Part shown: positions 1 to 8,014 of the stretch, piece after piece
Numbering within the stretch: position 1 is the stretch's first letter
Layout: the number at the start of each line of letters is the position of its first letter
Origin: Gammaproteobacteria bacterium
GTDB taxonomy: Bacteria; Pseudomonadota; Gammaproteobacteria; Chromatiales; Chromatiaceae
Length of the DNA stretch: 37,218 nt
Direction of reading: 5' to 3'
Assembly: GCA_020445415.1 (NCBI GenBank)
Contig: JAGRGP010000086.1
Location: forward strand, 1-37,218
Notes under the pieces: generated by a model
Seen by the model: only the letters and a program-made list of their open reading frames with translations
Database searches by the model: none
What the model was told of the DNA's origin: nothing
Made by a program: the position numbers and the translations under genes

Positions 1-903
1 TACGGCGGCTTGATACGCCTCGGGAGAGACCCCGAGGCCATGCTCGGGCGCGGTACTCAGGGTGTTACCCACACCGCTGATCCACCCCAGAATCGTCGCG
101 CCGCGGCGTATCGCCGAATCGTGGTCTTCAAGCAACACTGCGGCCCCACCCTCCCCCGGGATAAAGCCATCCCGTCCCCGGGACAGGGGGCGGTACGAGC
201 CCGCCCCTTGTTGGCACCCGGAGAGTAATCCGATGCCATGCATTTCGTATACGGGAATATCACCAAGCCAGCTGCCGCAGCCTACCGCCAACGCGGAAAC
301 CGCCCGACCTTGCTTGATGCTTCGATAGGCAAGTTCTAACGCATTCGAACCACAAGGTGATTGGCTGGAGAGTGAGGTGCTCGGACCGGTGAAGCCAAGA
401 TAGGCGGTTAAAAAACTAAATAGATTATTGTTGAGAGACTCCAACAGAAAGAAGGGATTCACCAGGTCGATCGCGCCACGATTAAGCTTTTCCTGGTCAA
501 CCCTGCTCCATTGGGAGTCGCTGGCGAGCTTCATCGCCGGATACATGAACTCATAGCCGACACTGGTAAAGTCTCCCGACCCGATATACACGGCCCGATG
601 CTCCCGCGGTATATCCTGATCTGATATTCCCGAGTGGATAAAAGCCTCCCTCGCGGCCGCTAAACCTAACAAGGAACTGCGGTTCAGGAAACGAATTTGA
701 CTGGTTAGTTGGCGCGGCACATCGTCCGGCGGATTGCATTCACCGGCACGGCCTTGGTACTCAAAATAGGGCGGAACGCCGGATTGGGGAAAATGACCGA
801 TCGCGCATGTGAGATCGTTGAAGTTAGCCCAGCTGGTCTCCACATCCATACCCAGGGGGCACACTAGGCCCAAGGCGGTAATTGCCACTCGTTTCTCGTT
901 CAT
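1..903 (-). CDS. Beta-ketoacyl synthase homologue lacking the nucleophilic Cys (KS1, C-terminus outside window)
   Basis: This is the first 301 residues of a FabF-type ketosynthase homologue; the reading frame is open to the window edge, so the C-terminal part with the two catalytic His regions is not visible. The family condenses malonyl-ACP with an acyl chain. Aligned without gaps to the neighbouring KS2 (from the LG/FG step before the nucleophile loop through the RSI-x-x-G helix), the active-site Cys position is Ser182, in the motif SSQSPCGSN; the only nearby Cys (184) is two residues downstream. The GEGG loop near 250 is conserved. The ATG at 903 has a GAGGA ribosome site, 18 nt after the dehydratase DH1. 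I infer a non-condensing partner subunit (chain-length-factor-like), but an unusual Ser enzyme or use of Cys184 cannot be excluded. Confidence 0.85.
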   Translation of the reverse strand, partial: MNEKRVAITALGLVCPLGMDVETSWANFNDLTCAIGHFPQSGVPPYFEYQGRAGECNPPDDVPRQLTSQIRFLNRSSLLGLAAAREAFIHSGISDQDIPREHRAVYIGSGDFTSVGYEFMYPAMKLASDSQWSRVDQEKLNRGAIDLVNPFFLLESLNNNLFSFLTAYLGFTGPSTSLSSQSPCGSNALELAYRSIKQGRAVSALAVGCGSWLGDIPVYEMHGIGLLSGCQQGAGSYRPLSRGRDGFIPGEGGAAVLLEDHDSAIRRGATILGWISGVGNTLSTAPEHGLGVSPEAYQAAV

Positions 904-921
904 TTGACCGCTATCCTCAGA

Positions 922-1377
922 CTAACGCATGGACAGATTACGGGTGAGTATCTGATAGTCTCGCTTCTTATACTCGATATCGTCCAAGTCCCCGAGGGGG
1001 AGATCCCGGCCAGAAAATTCCGCCACTACTTTCTTACGACCGTTGACCTTCGCCATGCCGAGGTAGCGTGGGCAGCCCTGGTCATGTTGTTCAATAACCG
1101 AGACATCGAGTTCAACCTGATCACCAGGAAAGGCAAAACCATAGTAGTGGCACTTGACGATTTGCTCGATGATGAACCAATACTGAAAATCCGATGAGAC
1201 GGCACGCAGCCAGCCGGTCAACTGCGCCAGTGCCTCCAACAGCATGACTCCGGGCATAACCGGATTCCCAGGAAAATGGAACTCCAGAAAATCCTCGCTC
1301 ATCGCCACATTCTTGATACCTGTTACCCTCTGGTCCGTTTCAAGGCCGGTAATGTGGTCCACCAACAGATAGCGCAT
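922..1377 (-). CDS. FabZ-like 3-hydroxyacyl-ACP dehydratase (DH1)
   Basis: A 151-residue hot-dog-fold protein of the FabZ/FabA family, expected to remove water from 3-hydroxyacyl-ACP to give the trans-2-enoyl chain. The signature HFPGNPVMPG starts at His34 and the catalytic acid is Glu48 in LLEALAQ, so both catalytic residues are present. Length matches bacterial FabZ (about 145-150). The ATG at 1377 follows a GGAGAA ribosome site and lies 15 nt after the fabG-like gene; KS1 follows 18 nt downstream, so it is almost certainly co-transcribed. DH2 in the same cluster is a relative whose His motif is altered; the two may form a mixed dimer, as the ApeI and ApeP dehydratases do in aryl polyene systems (inference by analogy). 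Confidence 0.9.
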   Translation of the reverse strand: MRYLLVDHITGLETDQRVTGIKNVAMSEDFLEFHFPGNPVMPGVMLLEALAQLTGWLRAVSSDFQYWFIIEQIVKCHYYGFAFPGDQVELDVSVIEQHDQGCPRYLGMAKVNGRKKVVAEFSGRDLPLGDLDDIEYKKRDYQILTRNLSMR

Positions 1378-1392
1378 GCCGTCTTTTCTCCG

Positions 1393-2142
1393 TTAGATAC
1401 TCAGGCCACCATCCACCGGTATTGCCTGTCCCGTTATATACTCTGCTTGCCGCGAGGCCAGAAATACCACCAATCCAGCGATATCCTGAGGTTGCCCGAA
1501 GCGCCCCGCCGGGATGCGTTCCAGCGTTTGCTTACCGGCACGACTCATTACCCGTTGGGTCATATCGGTCTCAATGAACCCCGGCAACACCGCGTTAACC
1601 CTTATCCCCCGGCTAGCAAGTTCCGTGGCGCAGGCTCGGGTGAACGAAATAACCCCACCTTTGGACGCCGCATAATTGGTTTGCCCCCGTGACGAACGAA
1701 TGGCGCTGACCGATGACATATTGATGATTGCCCCGGAACGTTGCCGAAACATCAACTCTGCGCCGAAACGGGTGCACAGAAACGTCCCCTTCAAATTGGC
1801 GTCGATAACTCGTTCCCAATCGTCGAGTTTCATGCTCAACAGCAGGGTATCTTTTATTATTCCGGCATTGTTAACCAGGATATCGAGTCTGCCGAAATCG
1901 GCTTCCAGGAAATCGAACATCGATTTCACTGCCTCAAAGTTGGCCACATCTGCTTGCCACAAGTGCGCTTCCCCGCCGGCTTCGGTGATTTCGTCCCGAA
2001 GGGACACTGCCTCATCCTTTGCGGAGCGATAATTGATGAGCACCCGCGCGCCGGCCTCCGCCAATGCGGTACAGATGGCACGCCCGATTCCACGGGAACC
2101 ACCGGTTACCAGCGCCACATGATCATTCAAGTCGATCTTCAT
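1393..2142 (-). CDS. FabG-like 3-oxoacyl-ACP reductase (cluster ketoreductase)
   Basis: A 249-residue classical short-chain dehydrogenase. It shows the NADP-binding TGGSRGIG near residue 13, the NNAG motif, catalytic Ser144, Tyr157 and Lys161 (YAASK), and a C-terminal ITGQ...VDGG end. The family reduces 3-oxoacyl-ACP to 3-hydroxyacyl-ACP. The ATG at 2142 is preferred to the in-frame TTG at 2148 because it sits 6 nt after the KS2 stop with a GGGGG tract at ribosome-site distance. It lies between KS2 and DH1, as a ketoreductase should in a type II chain-elongation operon. It is a second FabG in the window: the housekeeping fabG lies at 26369-27109, so this copy is probably dedicated to the accessory pathway. 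Confidence 0.92.
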   Translation of the reverse strand: MKIDLNDHVALVTGGSRGIGRAICTALAEAGARVLINYRSAKDEAVSLRDEITEAGGEAHLWQADVANFEAVKSMFDFLEADFGRLDILVNNAGIIKDTLLLSMKLDDWERVIDANLKGTFLCTRFGAELMFRQRSGAIINMSSVSAIRSSRGQTNYAASKGGVISFTRACATELASRGIRVNAVLPGFIETDMTQRVMSRAGKQTLERIPAGRFGQPQDIAGLVVFLASRQAEYITGQAIPVDGGLSI

Positions 2143-2148
2143 AGCCAA

Positions 2149-3459
2149 TTACCCCCGGTATTTCTTGATGACGATGGAGGCATTTTGGCCGCCGAAGCCG
2201 AACGAGTTGGATAGCGCTGCGCGAATTTGGGCTTGACGTGCCTCTCCCACTACATAGTCCAGATTGCACTTGGGATCGGCGGTGGTCAAATTCAGTGTTG
2301 GATGAACGCGGTCTTCGTGGAGACTCAGGACCGTGAAGACGAACTCCGGGCCACCGGACGCCGCGAGTAAATGGCCGATAAGGGGCTTGCTGGAGTTGAC
2401 CAAGAGTCGATCCGCGTGCTCACCGAAGGTGCGCTTGATCGCCAAGGTCTCGGCGAGGTCATTAAGCTTGGTGCCGGTGCCGTGGGCATTGATATAGTCG
2501 ATATCGGTATTTGCCAATCCGGAGTCCATGAGAGCTTGTTCCATTGAACGGGAGGCCCCGTAGCCTTTCGGTTCCGGGGCGGTTACCTGGTAGGCATCCA
2601 TCGATGAGCCGTAGCCGACAACCTCACCGTAGATCTTTGCCCCGCGCTGCCGCGCATGAGCTTCCGCTTCCAGAACCACCAGTCCGGCCCCCTCCCCCAT
2701 CACCAGACCAGCCCGCCGCCGGTCGAAGGGACGACAGGCCTTTTCCGGAGCGTCACGGGTAGTATTCGCGGCCCCCAACAACACGAAGAATATCAAACCG
2801 ACCGGATTGATCATCGAGTCCGCACCGCCGGCGAGCATCAGATCCGACTCGCCTCGCTGGATGCTTCGAAGCGCGAGGCCCAGTGCTTGTGTCGCGGATG
2901 CGCAGGCGGAGGTTATCGTCCCGTTATACCCTCCCAGGCCAAACTTTGAGGCGATAAGCGTGGCAGGCCGATGAGAATTGTTACGCATGATCGACTCGGG
3001 GTGAACTTGCTGGTATTGCTGGCCAAAGCGAACCAGATCAAATCCACCGGAGGTATCTGTCCACGGAGCGATATCCTCCAGCCGATTGATGGGTGCACCG
3101 GCCGCTACCATCACCCCGTAGCGCTCCCGGCCCGTTGCTGGAAGGGGATCCAGTCCGGCATCACTCATGGCTCTCTGCGCGGCCCAAAGGGCAAATAGCG
3201 TCCGTTTCTCGCCTTGTTGCTGGGCTTCCATGGGAAAGGCCGCGGCAATCTGCCGCCACTGTTCGTCACTAATACTCCCGGTAGCTTGCACCGGAGAAGA
3301 TTCAGCGCCGGGGTAAACCAGAGTTCGGATTCCGGTGATACCCTTGAGTGCCTTTTGCCAATTGGTGCTAACCTCAAGACCGAGAGCAGTTGCCAAGCCC
3401 AGGCCGGTAACCACCACCCGGCGTCGTTTTTCAGAAGTCGTTCCCATCGGCTGGTTCAT
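2149..3459 (-). CDS. Beta-ketoacyl-ACP synthase, FabF-type, complete catalytic triad (KS2)
   Basis: A 436-residue condensing enzyme. The nucleophile is Cys186 in TSACASATQ; the two His residues are His326 (NAHGTGT) and His363 (GHLLAASG), with Lys358 between them. It should catalyse decarboxylative Claisen condensation of malonyl-ACP with an acyl thioester. The ATG at 3459 overlaps the stop of DH2 in an ATGA arrangement, indicating translational coupling; an internal ATG five codons later is a possible alternative start. The fabG-like gene follows 6 nt downstream. It is clearly different from the housekeeping FabF of this window, with a longer N-terminal half. It may pair with KS3 or KS1, which lack the nucleophile; which one is not determinable here. 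Confidence 0.92.
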   Translation of the reverse strand: MNQPMGTTSEKRRRVVVTGLGLATALGLEVSTNWQKALKGITGIRTLVYPGAESSPVQATGSISDEQWRQIAAAFPMEAQQQGEKRTLFALWAAQRAMSDAGLDPLPATGRERYGVMVAAGAPINRLEDIAPWTDTSGGFDLVRFGQQYQQVHPESIMRNNSHRPATLIASKFGLGGYNGTITSACASATQALGLALRSIQRGESDLMLAGGADSMINPVGLIFFVLLGAANTTRDAPEKACRPFDRRRAGLVMGEGAGLVVLEAEAHARQRGAKIYGEVVGYGSSMDAYQVTAPEPKGYGASRSMEQALMDSGLANTDIDYINAHGTGTKLNDLAETLAIKRTFGEHADRLLVNSSKPLIGHLLAASGGPEFVFTVLSLHEDRVHPTLNLTTADPKCNLDYVVGEARQAQIRAALSNSFGFGGQNASIVIKKYRG

Positions 3460-3929
3460 GCCCGGCTAGGATTGCTAAGCCAGGACATATTCCGCTCCAT
3501 GCCACTGTAGTAATTGAACAATGCCCGCAATGCTTCGGGATCCACCCGTCGCGTATGGCTGTAGAGAATCCTATCGATGGAGGCGATCTCTTTTCCGTCA
3601 ACCAGGCAGCGCGCCCGGCCGTAGGAGTCACGACGCGTGGCAGAAATCAGCTCAGCATGAATCTCGGCGGTAAATCCAGGCCGCAGGGTCGAGGTGACAC
3701 GTACCCCCTCTATCAGCGACATCACCGCAGAGAAACTGAAATCATATGAATAGATTGTAAGCCAACCTAGCAGCTGGGCCATCGATTCGATGAAGATTAC
3801 CCCGGGAACCAGTGCGATCTTACGGTGATACCCCCGGAAGTACTCCTCCGAAAGTGGAAAGGACTTGATACCGACAATCGATTGACCTTTCTCCAATTGG
3901 TCCACCCGGTCGTAATACAGAAATCTCAT
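3456..3929 (-). CDS. Atypical FabZ-like hot-dog protein with altered His motif (DH2)
   Basis: A 157-residue FabZ-family protein. It shares with DH1 the opening MRxLxxD, the LSE segment before the catalytic loop, and the VPGV-x(4)-ES-MAQ helix, retaining Glu48. The HFPG motif is gone: in an ungapped alignment, DH1 His34 corresponds to Tyr34, followed by His35 and then Arg-Lys. Either the His is shifted by one residue or this subunit is not an ordinary dehydratase. The C-terminal extension of about 30 residues after the hot-dog core is Arg- and Tyr-rich. The gene is translationally coupled to KS2 (ATGA overlap) and starts 25 nt after KS3. It could be a structural or specificity partner for DH1, or act on bulky chains; family membership is clear, activity is not. 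Confidence 0.85.
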   Translation of the reverse strand: MRFLYYDRVDQLEKGQSIVGIKSFPLSEEYFRGYHRKIALVPGVIFIESMAQLLGWLTIYSYDFSFSAVMSLIEGVRVTSTLRPGFTAEIHAELISATRRDSYGRARCLVDGKEIASIDRILYSHTRRVDPEALRALFNYYSGMERNMSWLSNPSRA

Positions 3930-3954
3930 CGCGCTTATCCAGGATTGATCAATC

Positions 3955-5232
3955 TTACAAGGCTTCCAGCAGAAGTGATCCAGCCTGCCCTTCGTAACTG
4001 AAAGCGTTCACCATCACCACCCGGGGATTCAAGCGGCTTGGAGAATCCTTTACTAGCAGATCCTCGGCATCTTCGATAAGCGCCCCCTGACAGTCCACGG
4101 GTGGCACCATGCCAGAGGAGATCATGCGTTCAGCCAGTACGATATCCACCAGGGGGGCACCCGCCAGCAAATGACCCAGATTCCCCTTGGAGCTGTAGAT
4201 CCGAGTAATGGATTTTGAACCGCGCATGAGACCGCGAATGGCTTTGATTTCGTTGCGGTCCGCGTAGGGACTTCCCTCGCCATGGGTAAGAACGAGATCG
4301 ACCTCTTCAAAGGTATGGCCAGAACTTCGCAACGCACCCGCCATCGCTTGGGCAATGGCTTCCTCAGAGGGGCCGCAGAAGCCTCGCTCGTCCGCCTGCC
4401 CAAAAGCACTCCCGTAACCCGAAATAGCGACTTGGGCGGGACGGTCCCGGCTTGCCGCGCTCGAGAGAGACTCAAGGACAACAATCCCACCTCCCTCACC
4501 CAAAACCGTGCCGGCATTATCCCGGATGAATGGCCGGCAGGGATGGGTACTGTCCCGGACATTGATAAAGCCGTGAAGTAGGCCCCTAGCCAGGCTCGAT
4601 TCGGAGATCTTCTCAGCAACGCCGGCTGCCAGAACCTGTTGGTTTCTGCCGTTTCTTAAAACGTCCACAGCCTCCCAAACTCCCTGCAGCGTGGAGTCGC
4701 CATGGGGGGAGAAGACACTATTTTCTCCCCTGAGACCCAACTTCACCGCGACTTGGCAGAGGGCGATATTGTTCAGCATTGCAAGGGGCCAGAGCGGAAA
4801 GATCTCCTGGTAAGCACGCTCATAGAATCGCTGGTAATCGATTTGCCGCGTCTCATCCAGCGAAGCGGAAACTGCTCCGGTCAGATCATCTGTCCGGTAG
4901 TCCACCATGCCGATGCCGGCAAAGAATCCAATCTCCAGGCCGGAGTCTCCCTCGCCGGACAATGCAGCATCCCGCATAGCCTCCTGGGCACATTTCATGA
5001 GTATCAGGGAGTGCAGATCCATGATGCGGGATTCCCGGCGAGGCAGGTCCAAGCTCTCCGGGTTGATGCCTGAAACAGAGGCTGCGAGTTGGCAGGGAAA
5101 GCCAGAGGCATCAAACGCCGTTATCGGACCGATGCCGCTCGTTCCGGATAGCAGGGCGGTCCAGGTGCTTTCCAGACAATCACCCAATGGAGTAACGATG
5201 GCCCTGCCAGTTATCACTACGGGGTCTGTCAT
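3955..5232 (-). CDS. Ketosynthase homologue lacking the catalytic Cys, chain-length-factor-like (KS3)
   Basis: A 425-residue thiolase-fold protein of the FabF/KS-alpha-beta family. The nucleophile position is Gly178, in the loop FSPHGDST, in an ungapped alignment with KS2; no Cys is near. It keeps His317 (THGEGS in place of AHGTGT), Lys349 and His354 (GHLLAGAP) and a GEGGG loop near 246. Loss of the Cys with an otherwise intact fold is the hallmark of chain length factors, which dimerise with an active KS and shape its cavity. It lies directly after the active KS4 (15 nt gap), the usual KS-CLF gene order, so KS4 is the most likely partner (inference). The ATG at 5232 has only a weak AGGCGG ribosome site, consistent with coupled translation. 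Confidence 0.88.
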   Translation of the reverse strand: MTDPVVITGRAIVTPLGDCLESTWTALLSGTSGIGPITAFDASGFPCQLAASVSGINPESLDLPRRESRIMDLHSLILMKCAQEAMRDAALSGEGDSGLEIGFFAGIGMVDYRTDDLTGAVSASLDETRQIDYQRFYERAYQEIFPLWPLAMLNNIALCQVAVKLGLRGENSVFSPHGDSTLQGVWEAVDVLRNGRNQQVLAAGVAEKISESSLARGLLHGFINVRDSTHPCRPFIRDNAGTVLGEGGGIVVLESLSSAASRDRPAQVAISGYGSAFGQADERGFCGPSEEAIAQAMAGALRSSGHTFEEVDLVLTHGEGSPYADRNEIKAIRGLMRGSKSITRIYSSKGNLGHLLAGAPLVDIVLAERMISSGMVPPVDCQGALIEDAEDLLVKDSPSRLNPRVVMVNAFSYEGQAGSLLLEAL

Positions 5233-5247
5233 TTGTCGCCGCCTAAC

Positions 5248-6558
5248 TCAAGAACCATCCCAGGCAGCGAGGCACAGACAGGCATTCTGGCCACCGAAAC
5301 CGAATGAATTCGACAGCAAGATCCGGTGCGGCTGATGGCGAGCCTTGTTCGGAACGTAGTCGAGACGACACTTTTTATCGGGAAATTCATGGTTGATGGT
5401 GGGAAGGATGATGGACTTCTGCATACCCATGAGCGAAAGGATACTCTCAATGGCGCCCGCCGCAGCAATGGTATGGCCCAACATGGACTTGTTCGAGCTA
5501 ACCGGTATGCGTGAGGCATGCTCGCCAAGTACCGCTTCGATGGCACGGCTTTCGGTAAGATCATTTTGCGCGGTGGAGGTCCCGTGGGCGTTGATATAGT
5601 CGATTTCCTCCGGTAGCACACCCCCATCAGCCATCGCGCGGCTCATTGCCAGTATTGCCCCCTCGCCTTTCGGATGGGTGTCGGTGATGCGGTAGGCGTC
5701 GGCGGAATCACCATAGCCACGTAACTCTCCAAGGATTTTGGCACCTCGCCGACGGGCATGTTCCAGCTCTTCGAGAATCAACGCCCCGGCGCCCTCGGAC
5801 ATGACAAAGCCATTGCGCTTGCGGTCAAATGGTCGCGATGCCGTCTGGGGTGTGGTGTATTTCTCCGCCATGGCCTTGATCAAAACGAAGCCGATGAATC
5901 CGGAAAAATTCAGAGTCGCCTCGCACCCTCCGGCAACCATGACGTCACACTTTTCATCCTGAATCAGCCGAAACGCCTCGCCAATGGCCTGAGCCCCCGC
6001 AGCACAGGCGGAAACAATTGACAAGCTACTGCCACGGCAGTCAAACAACCTGGCCAATATTGCCGGCGCAACGTCTGGTTTTCGCTTGAGGAAGCTCATG
6101 TAACTGAAACCGCCGGTTGCTTCCAACTCACGCAGATTCCACCCCGTTTTCTCGTGGTAGAACCGATGTAGAAAACGCATTTCACCGGTACTGGGATTCT
6201 CACCGTGGGAGCCCAGAGAGCAACCGATTCGGTAACGGTCCCGCACCTGATCGAGGTTGGCCATCTCCGCGGCTTCCCGAGTGGCCAAAATCATCATGTC
6301 CACCGCTCTGGAAGAGAATTTTCCACAGCGCGCCTTACGATAAGGCGCAAACGTGTCCAGGGGTTTCAACCAGTCATTATTCACTTCGCCGCCGATACGG
6401 CAGGGAAGTCCGGTGGTGTCGAAGGCACGTATCTCACTGATGCCGGATTCACCCCGGCTGGCGCGCGCAAAGGTATCCTCTGCACTGGCACCAAGGGGAT
6501 TCAGTGTGCCATAGCCGGTAATCACCACCCGGCGGCGCTTGACGGACGTGCTACTCAT
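5248..6558 (-). CDS. Beta-ketoacyl-ACP synthase with complete catalytic triad (KS4)
   Basis: A 436-residue condensing enzyme with Cys185 (VSACAAGAQ), His325 (NAHGTST), Lys357 and His362 (GHTIAAAG). It should perform malonyl-ACP-dependent chain elongation. Compared with housekeeping FabF it has a longer region at about residues 120-175, containing many aromatic and basic residues, before the nucleophile loop. The gene begins 10 nt after the acyl carrier protein stop and is followed 15 nt later by KS3, which lacks the nucleophile, giving the order ACP, KS, CLF-like typical of type II polyketide and aryl polyene systems. It may be the elongating partner of KS3. The exact substrate is unknown. 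Confidence 0.92.
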   Translation of the reverse strand: MSSTSVKRRRVVITGYGTLNPLGASAEDTFARASRGESGISEIRAFDTTGLPCRIGGEVNNDWLKPLDTFAPYRKARCGKFSSRAVDMMILATREAAEMANLDQVRDRYRIGCSLGSHGENPSTGEMRFLHRFYHEKTGWNLRELEATGGFSYMSFLKRKPDVAPAILARLFDCRGSSLSIVSACAAGAQAIGEAFRLIQDEKCDVMVAGGCEATLNFSGFIGFVLIKAMAEKYTTPQTASRPFDRKRNGFVMSEGAGALILEELEHARRRGAKILGELRGYGDSADAYRITDTHPKGEGAILAMSRAMADGGVLPEEIDYINAHGTSTAQNDLTESRAIEAVLGEHASRIPVSSNKSMLGHTIAAAGAIESILSLMGMQKSIILPTINHEFPDKKCRLDYVPNKARHQPHRILLSNSFGFGGQNACLCLAAWDGS

Positions 6559-6568
6559 CGGACCCGCA

Positions 6569-7132
6569 TCAGAACAGATGGTGTTCTTCCTGAGCCCGTT
6601 TCAGCCAGGCCTGGGTGAGGTCGTCACCATTCTCGAAGGTGCCGGCCGCCTGGCAGTTGCCGCAGAGGATTTTGGTTCCCTCCAGTTTCCAGGCCGCCGC
6701 GCCACATTCACCGCAGGTCTCCGGCAAGGTATTGAGGATGTCCATGACTGCCCGGGCCATAGAACTGACCGTTACCAACTTTGGGACATCATCCATATCC
6801 ATGCCTTCGTCGATGTCCGGAGAATCTTCTCCGAATCGCAGCCGTAACATTGCTATCGCACCTGCTGTCAGCTCGCCACTCTCTTCATCGATAGCCTTAT
6901 CCTCGCCAAACAGCTCTTCGACATGTTCCAAGACCTGATGCCTTGCCATCTTGATGCCGAAGGTCTGCTCCAGTTGGTAGACCACATCCAGGAAGTCGAG
7001 CGATTCGGCCCCCAGATCGTTGATCAACGAGCTGTCGGCTTCGATGGTAGCCTCGTCGATGCGTAACGTGTCCGCGAGAATTCGCTTCAATTCACTGACA
7101 ACCAGTGCTTCTTGGATTTGTTCCTGTTTCAT
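6569..7132 (-). CDS. Extended acyl carrier protein with C-terminal zinc ribbon
   Basis: A 187-residue carrier protein. Residues 1-60 are a normal ACP first half with the 4'-phosphopantetheine attachment Ser44 in DLGAESLD. After helix II there is an acidic stretch of about 55 residues (63-118); then a segment resembling ACP helix IV (LVTVSSMARAVMDIL) occurs near 119-133. The C-terminus holds four Cys (140, 143, 157, 160) in a CxxC-x13-CxxC zinc-ribbon arrangement. An ordinary ACP, such as AcpP in this window, has only 78 residues. The ATG at 7132 has an AAGG ribosome site; an upstream TTG would add 16 residues and is less likely. The gene precedes KS4 by 10 nt. It presumably carries the growing chain; the ribbon may dock partner enzymes (inference). 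Confidence 0.9.
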   Translation of the reverse strand: MKQEQIQEALVVSELKRILADTLRIDEATIEADSSLINDLGAESLDFLDVVYQLEQTFGIKMARHQVLEHVEELFGEDKAIDEESGELTAGAIAMLRLRFGEDSPDIDEGMDMDDVPKLVTVSSMARAVMDILNTLPETCGECGAAAWKLEGTKILCGNCQAAGTFENGDDLTQAWLKRAQEEHHLF

Positions 7133-7224
7133 CTCATACCTTGATCGAATAGAGTTGGAGGGGCTGGAAACCGTTTGCAAGCCAAAATTATACAGGATTA
7201 GCGGCGGTGGAGACGACGTTTTCC

Positions 7225-7998
7225 CTAGCCCCCCTGGTAGCTGAGATTACTCATCCCGTGATCGACCACGATAGTCTGGCCACGAATTGCACGGCTTGCG
7301 GGAGAGCAAAGAAAGGCAACGACATCGGCCACTTCGTCTTCTTGAACGAAAAACGCTTCCGGTATCTGTTGATCCTTCTCCCAAAACTGCCGCAATACCT
7401 TGAACGAATCGGTTTTGACAATACCGGCACAAACTCCGTTGACCGCGATGCCCTTGGCTCGAAACTGCTCTCCGCAATCCCGCACCACCACCTCCATGGC
7501 CGCCTTCATACTGCCAAGCGGATAGGAGGGACTGTATACGCGGCTGCCGAGACTGGAAAGAAAAACAATACTGCCATGGCTTTCCTCCAGATGGGGAAGG
7601 GCCGCCTGGATACAGAAGATATTGCCCAGATAGTTGACGCCGACCAGTTGGTTCAGATCACGTTCGAGCAGTTTTTCGACCGGCTTAAACGGAGCCAGAG
7701 CCGCATTCAGGATGAGAAAGTCCAGACCGCCCAGTGCGGCAACCCCCTCCTCTACCATGCGTTTTACATCTGCTTTAATCGAAATATCGCCCCGCACCGC
7801 GATTGCTCGCCGCCCCAGGTCTCGCGCCATGTGGCACAGATTTTCGGCCTTTTCGGCAGATTTTCCAGGACGTCGATGGGTAACGATGAGGTCCGCGCCC
7901 TGGCGCGCCAGGGTCGCGGCGATAGCGTGTCCGATTCCCCGGGAGCTACCGGTGACTAGAGCGATTTTTCCTGCGAAAGGCTGTTTATCCATGGGCAT
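7225..7998 (-). CDS. SDR-family reductase resembling FabL enoyl-ACP reductase
   Basis: A 257-residue short-chain dehydrogenase with TGSSRGIG at the cofactor site. Several features recall FabL-type NADPH enoyl-ACP reductases rather than FabG: NAA instead of NNAG, the SSLGS block at 148-152, MKAAME around Lys165, and the IRGQTIVVD end. FabG has YxxxK; FabL has Tyr six residues before the SK pair. Here Tyr159 lies six positions before Lys165, one residue closer than in FabL, and Tyr155 is another candidate. If it is an enoyl reductase, the cluster can make saturated positions; if not, it may be another ketoreductase. ATGs exist at 7998 and 7992. It is 92 nt upstream of the ACP gene, the longest gap inside the synthase genes. 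Confidence 0.8.
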   Translation of the reverse strand: MPMDKQPFAGKIALVTGSSRGIGHAIAATLARQGADLIVTHRRPGKSAEKAENLCHMARDLGRRAIAVRGDISIKADVKRMVEEGVAALGGLDFLILNAALAPFKPVEKLLERDLNQLVGVNYLGNIFCIQAALPHLEESHGSIVFLSSLGSRVYSPSYPLGSMKAAMEVVVRDCGEQFRAKGIAVNGVCAGIVKTDSFKVLRQFWEKDQQIPEAFFVQEDEVADVVAFLCSPASRAIRGQTIVVDHGMSNLSYQGG

Positions 7999-8014
7999 CC
8001 CGAGACCGCGGAAA

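Noticed and set aside
1741..2214. 157-codon plus-strand frame antisense to the fabG-like gene
   Set aside because: It is the antisense of a conserved SDR gene and is not supported by a ribosome site or motifs.
4122..4619. 165-codon minus-strand frame inside KS3
   Set aside because: It overlaps the well-supported KS3 gene in another frame and has no recognisable motif; it is a shadow frame.
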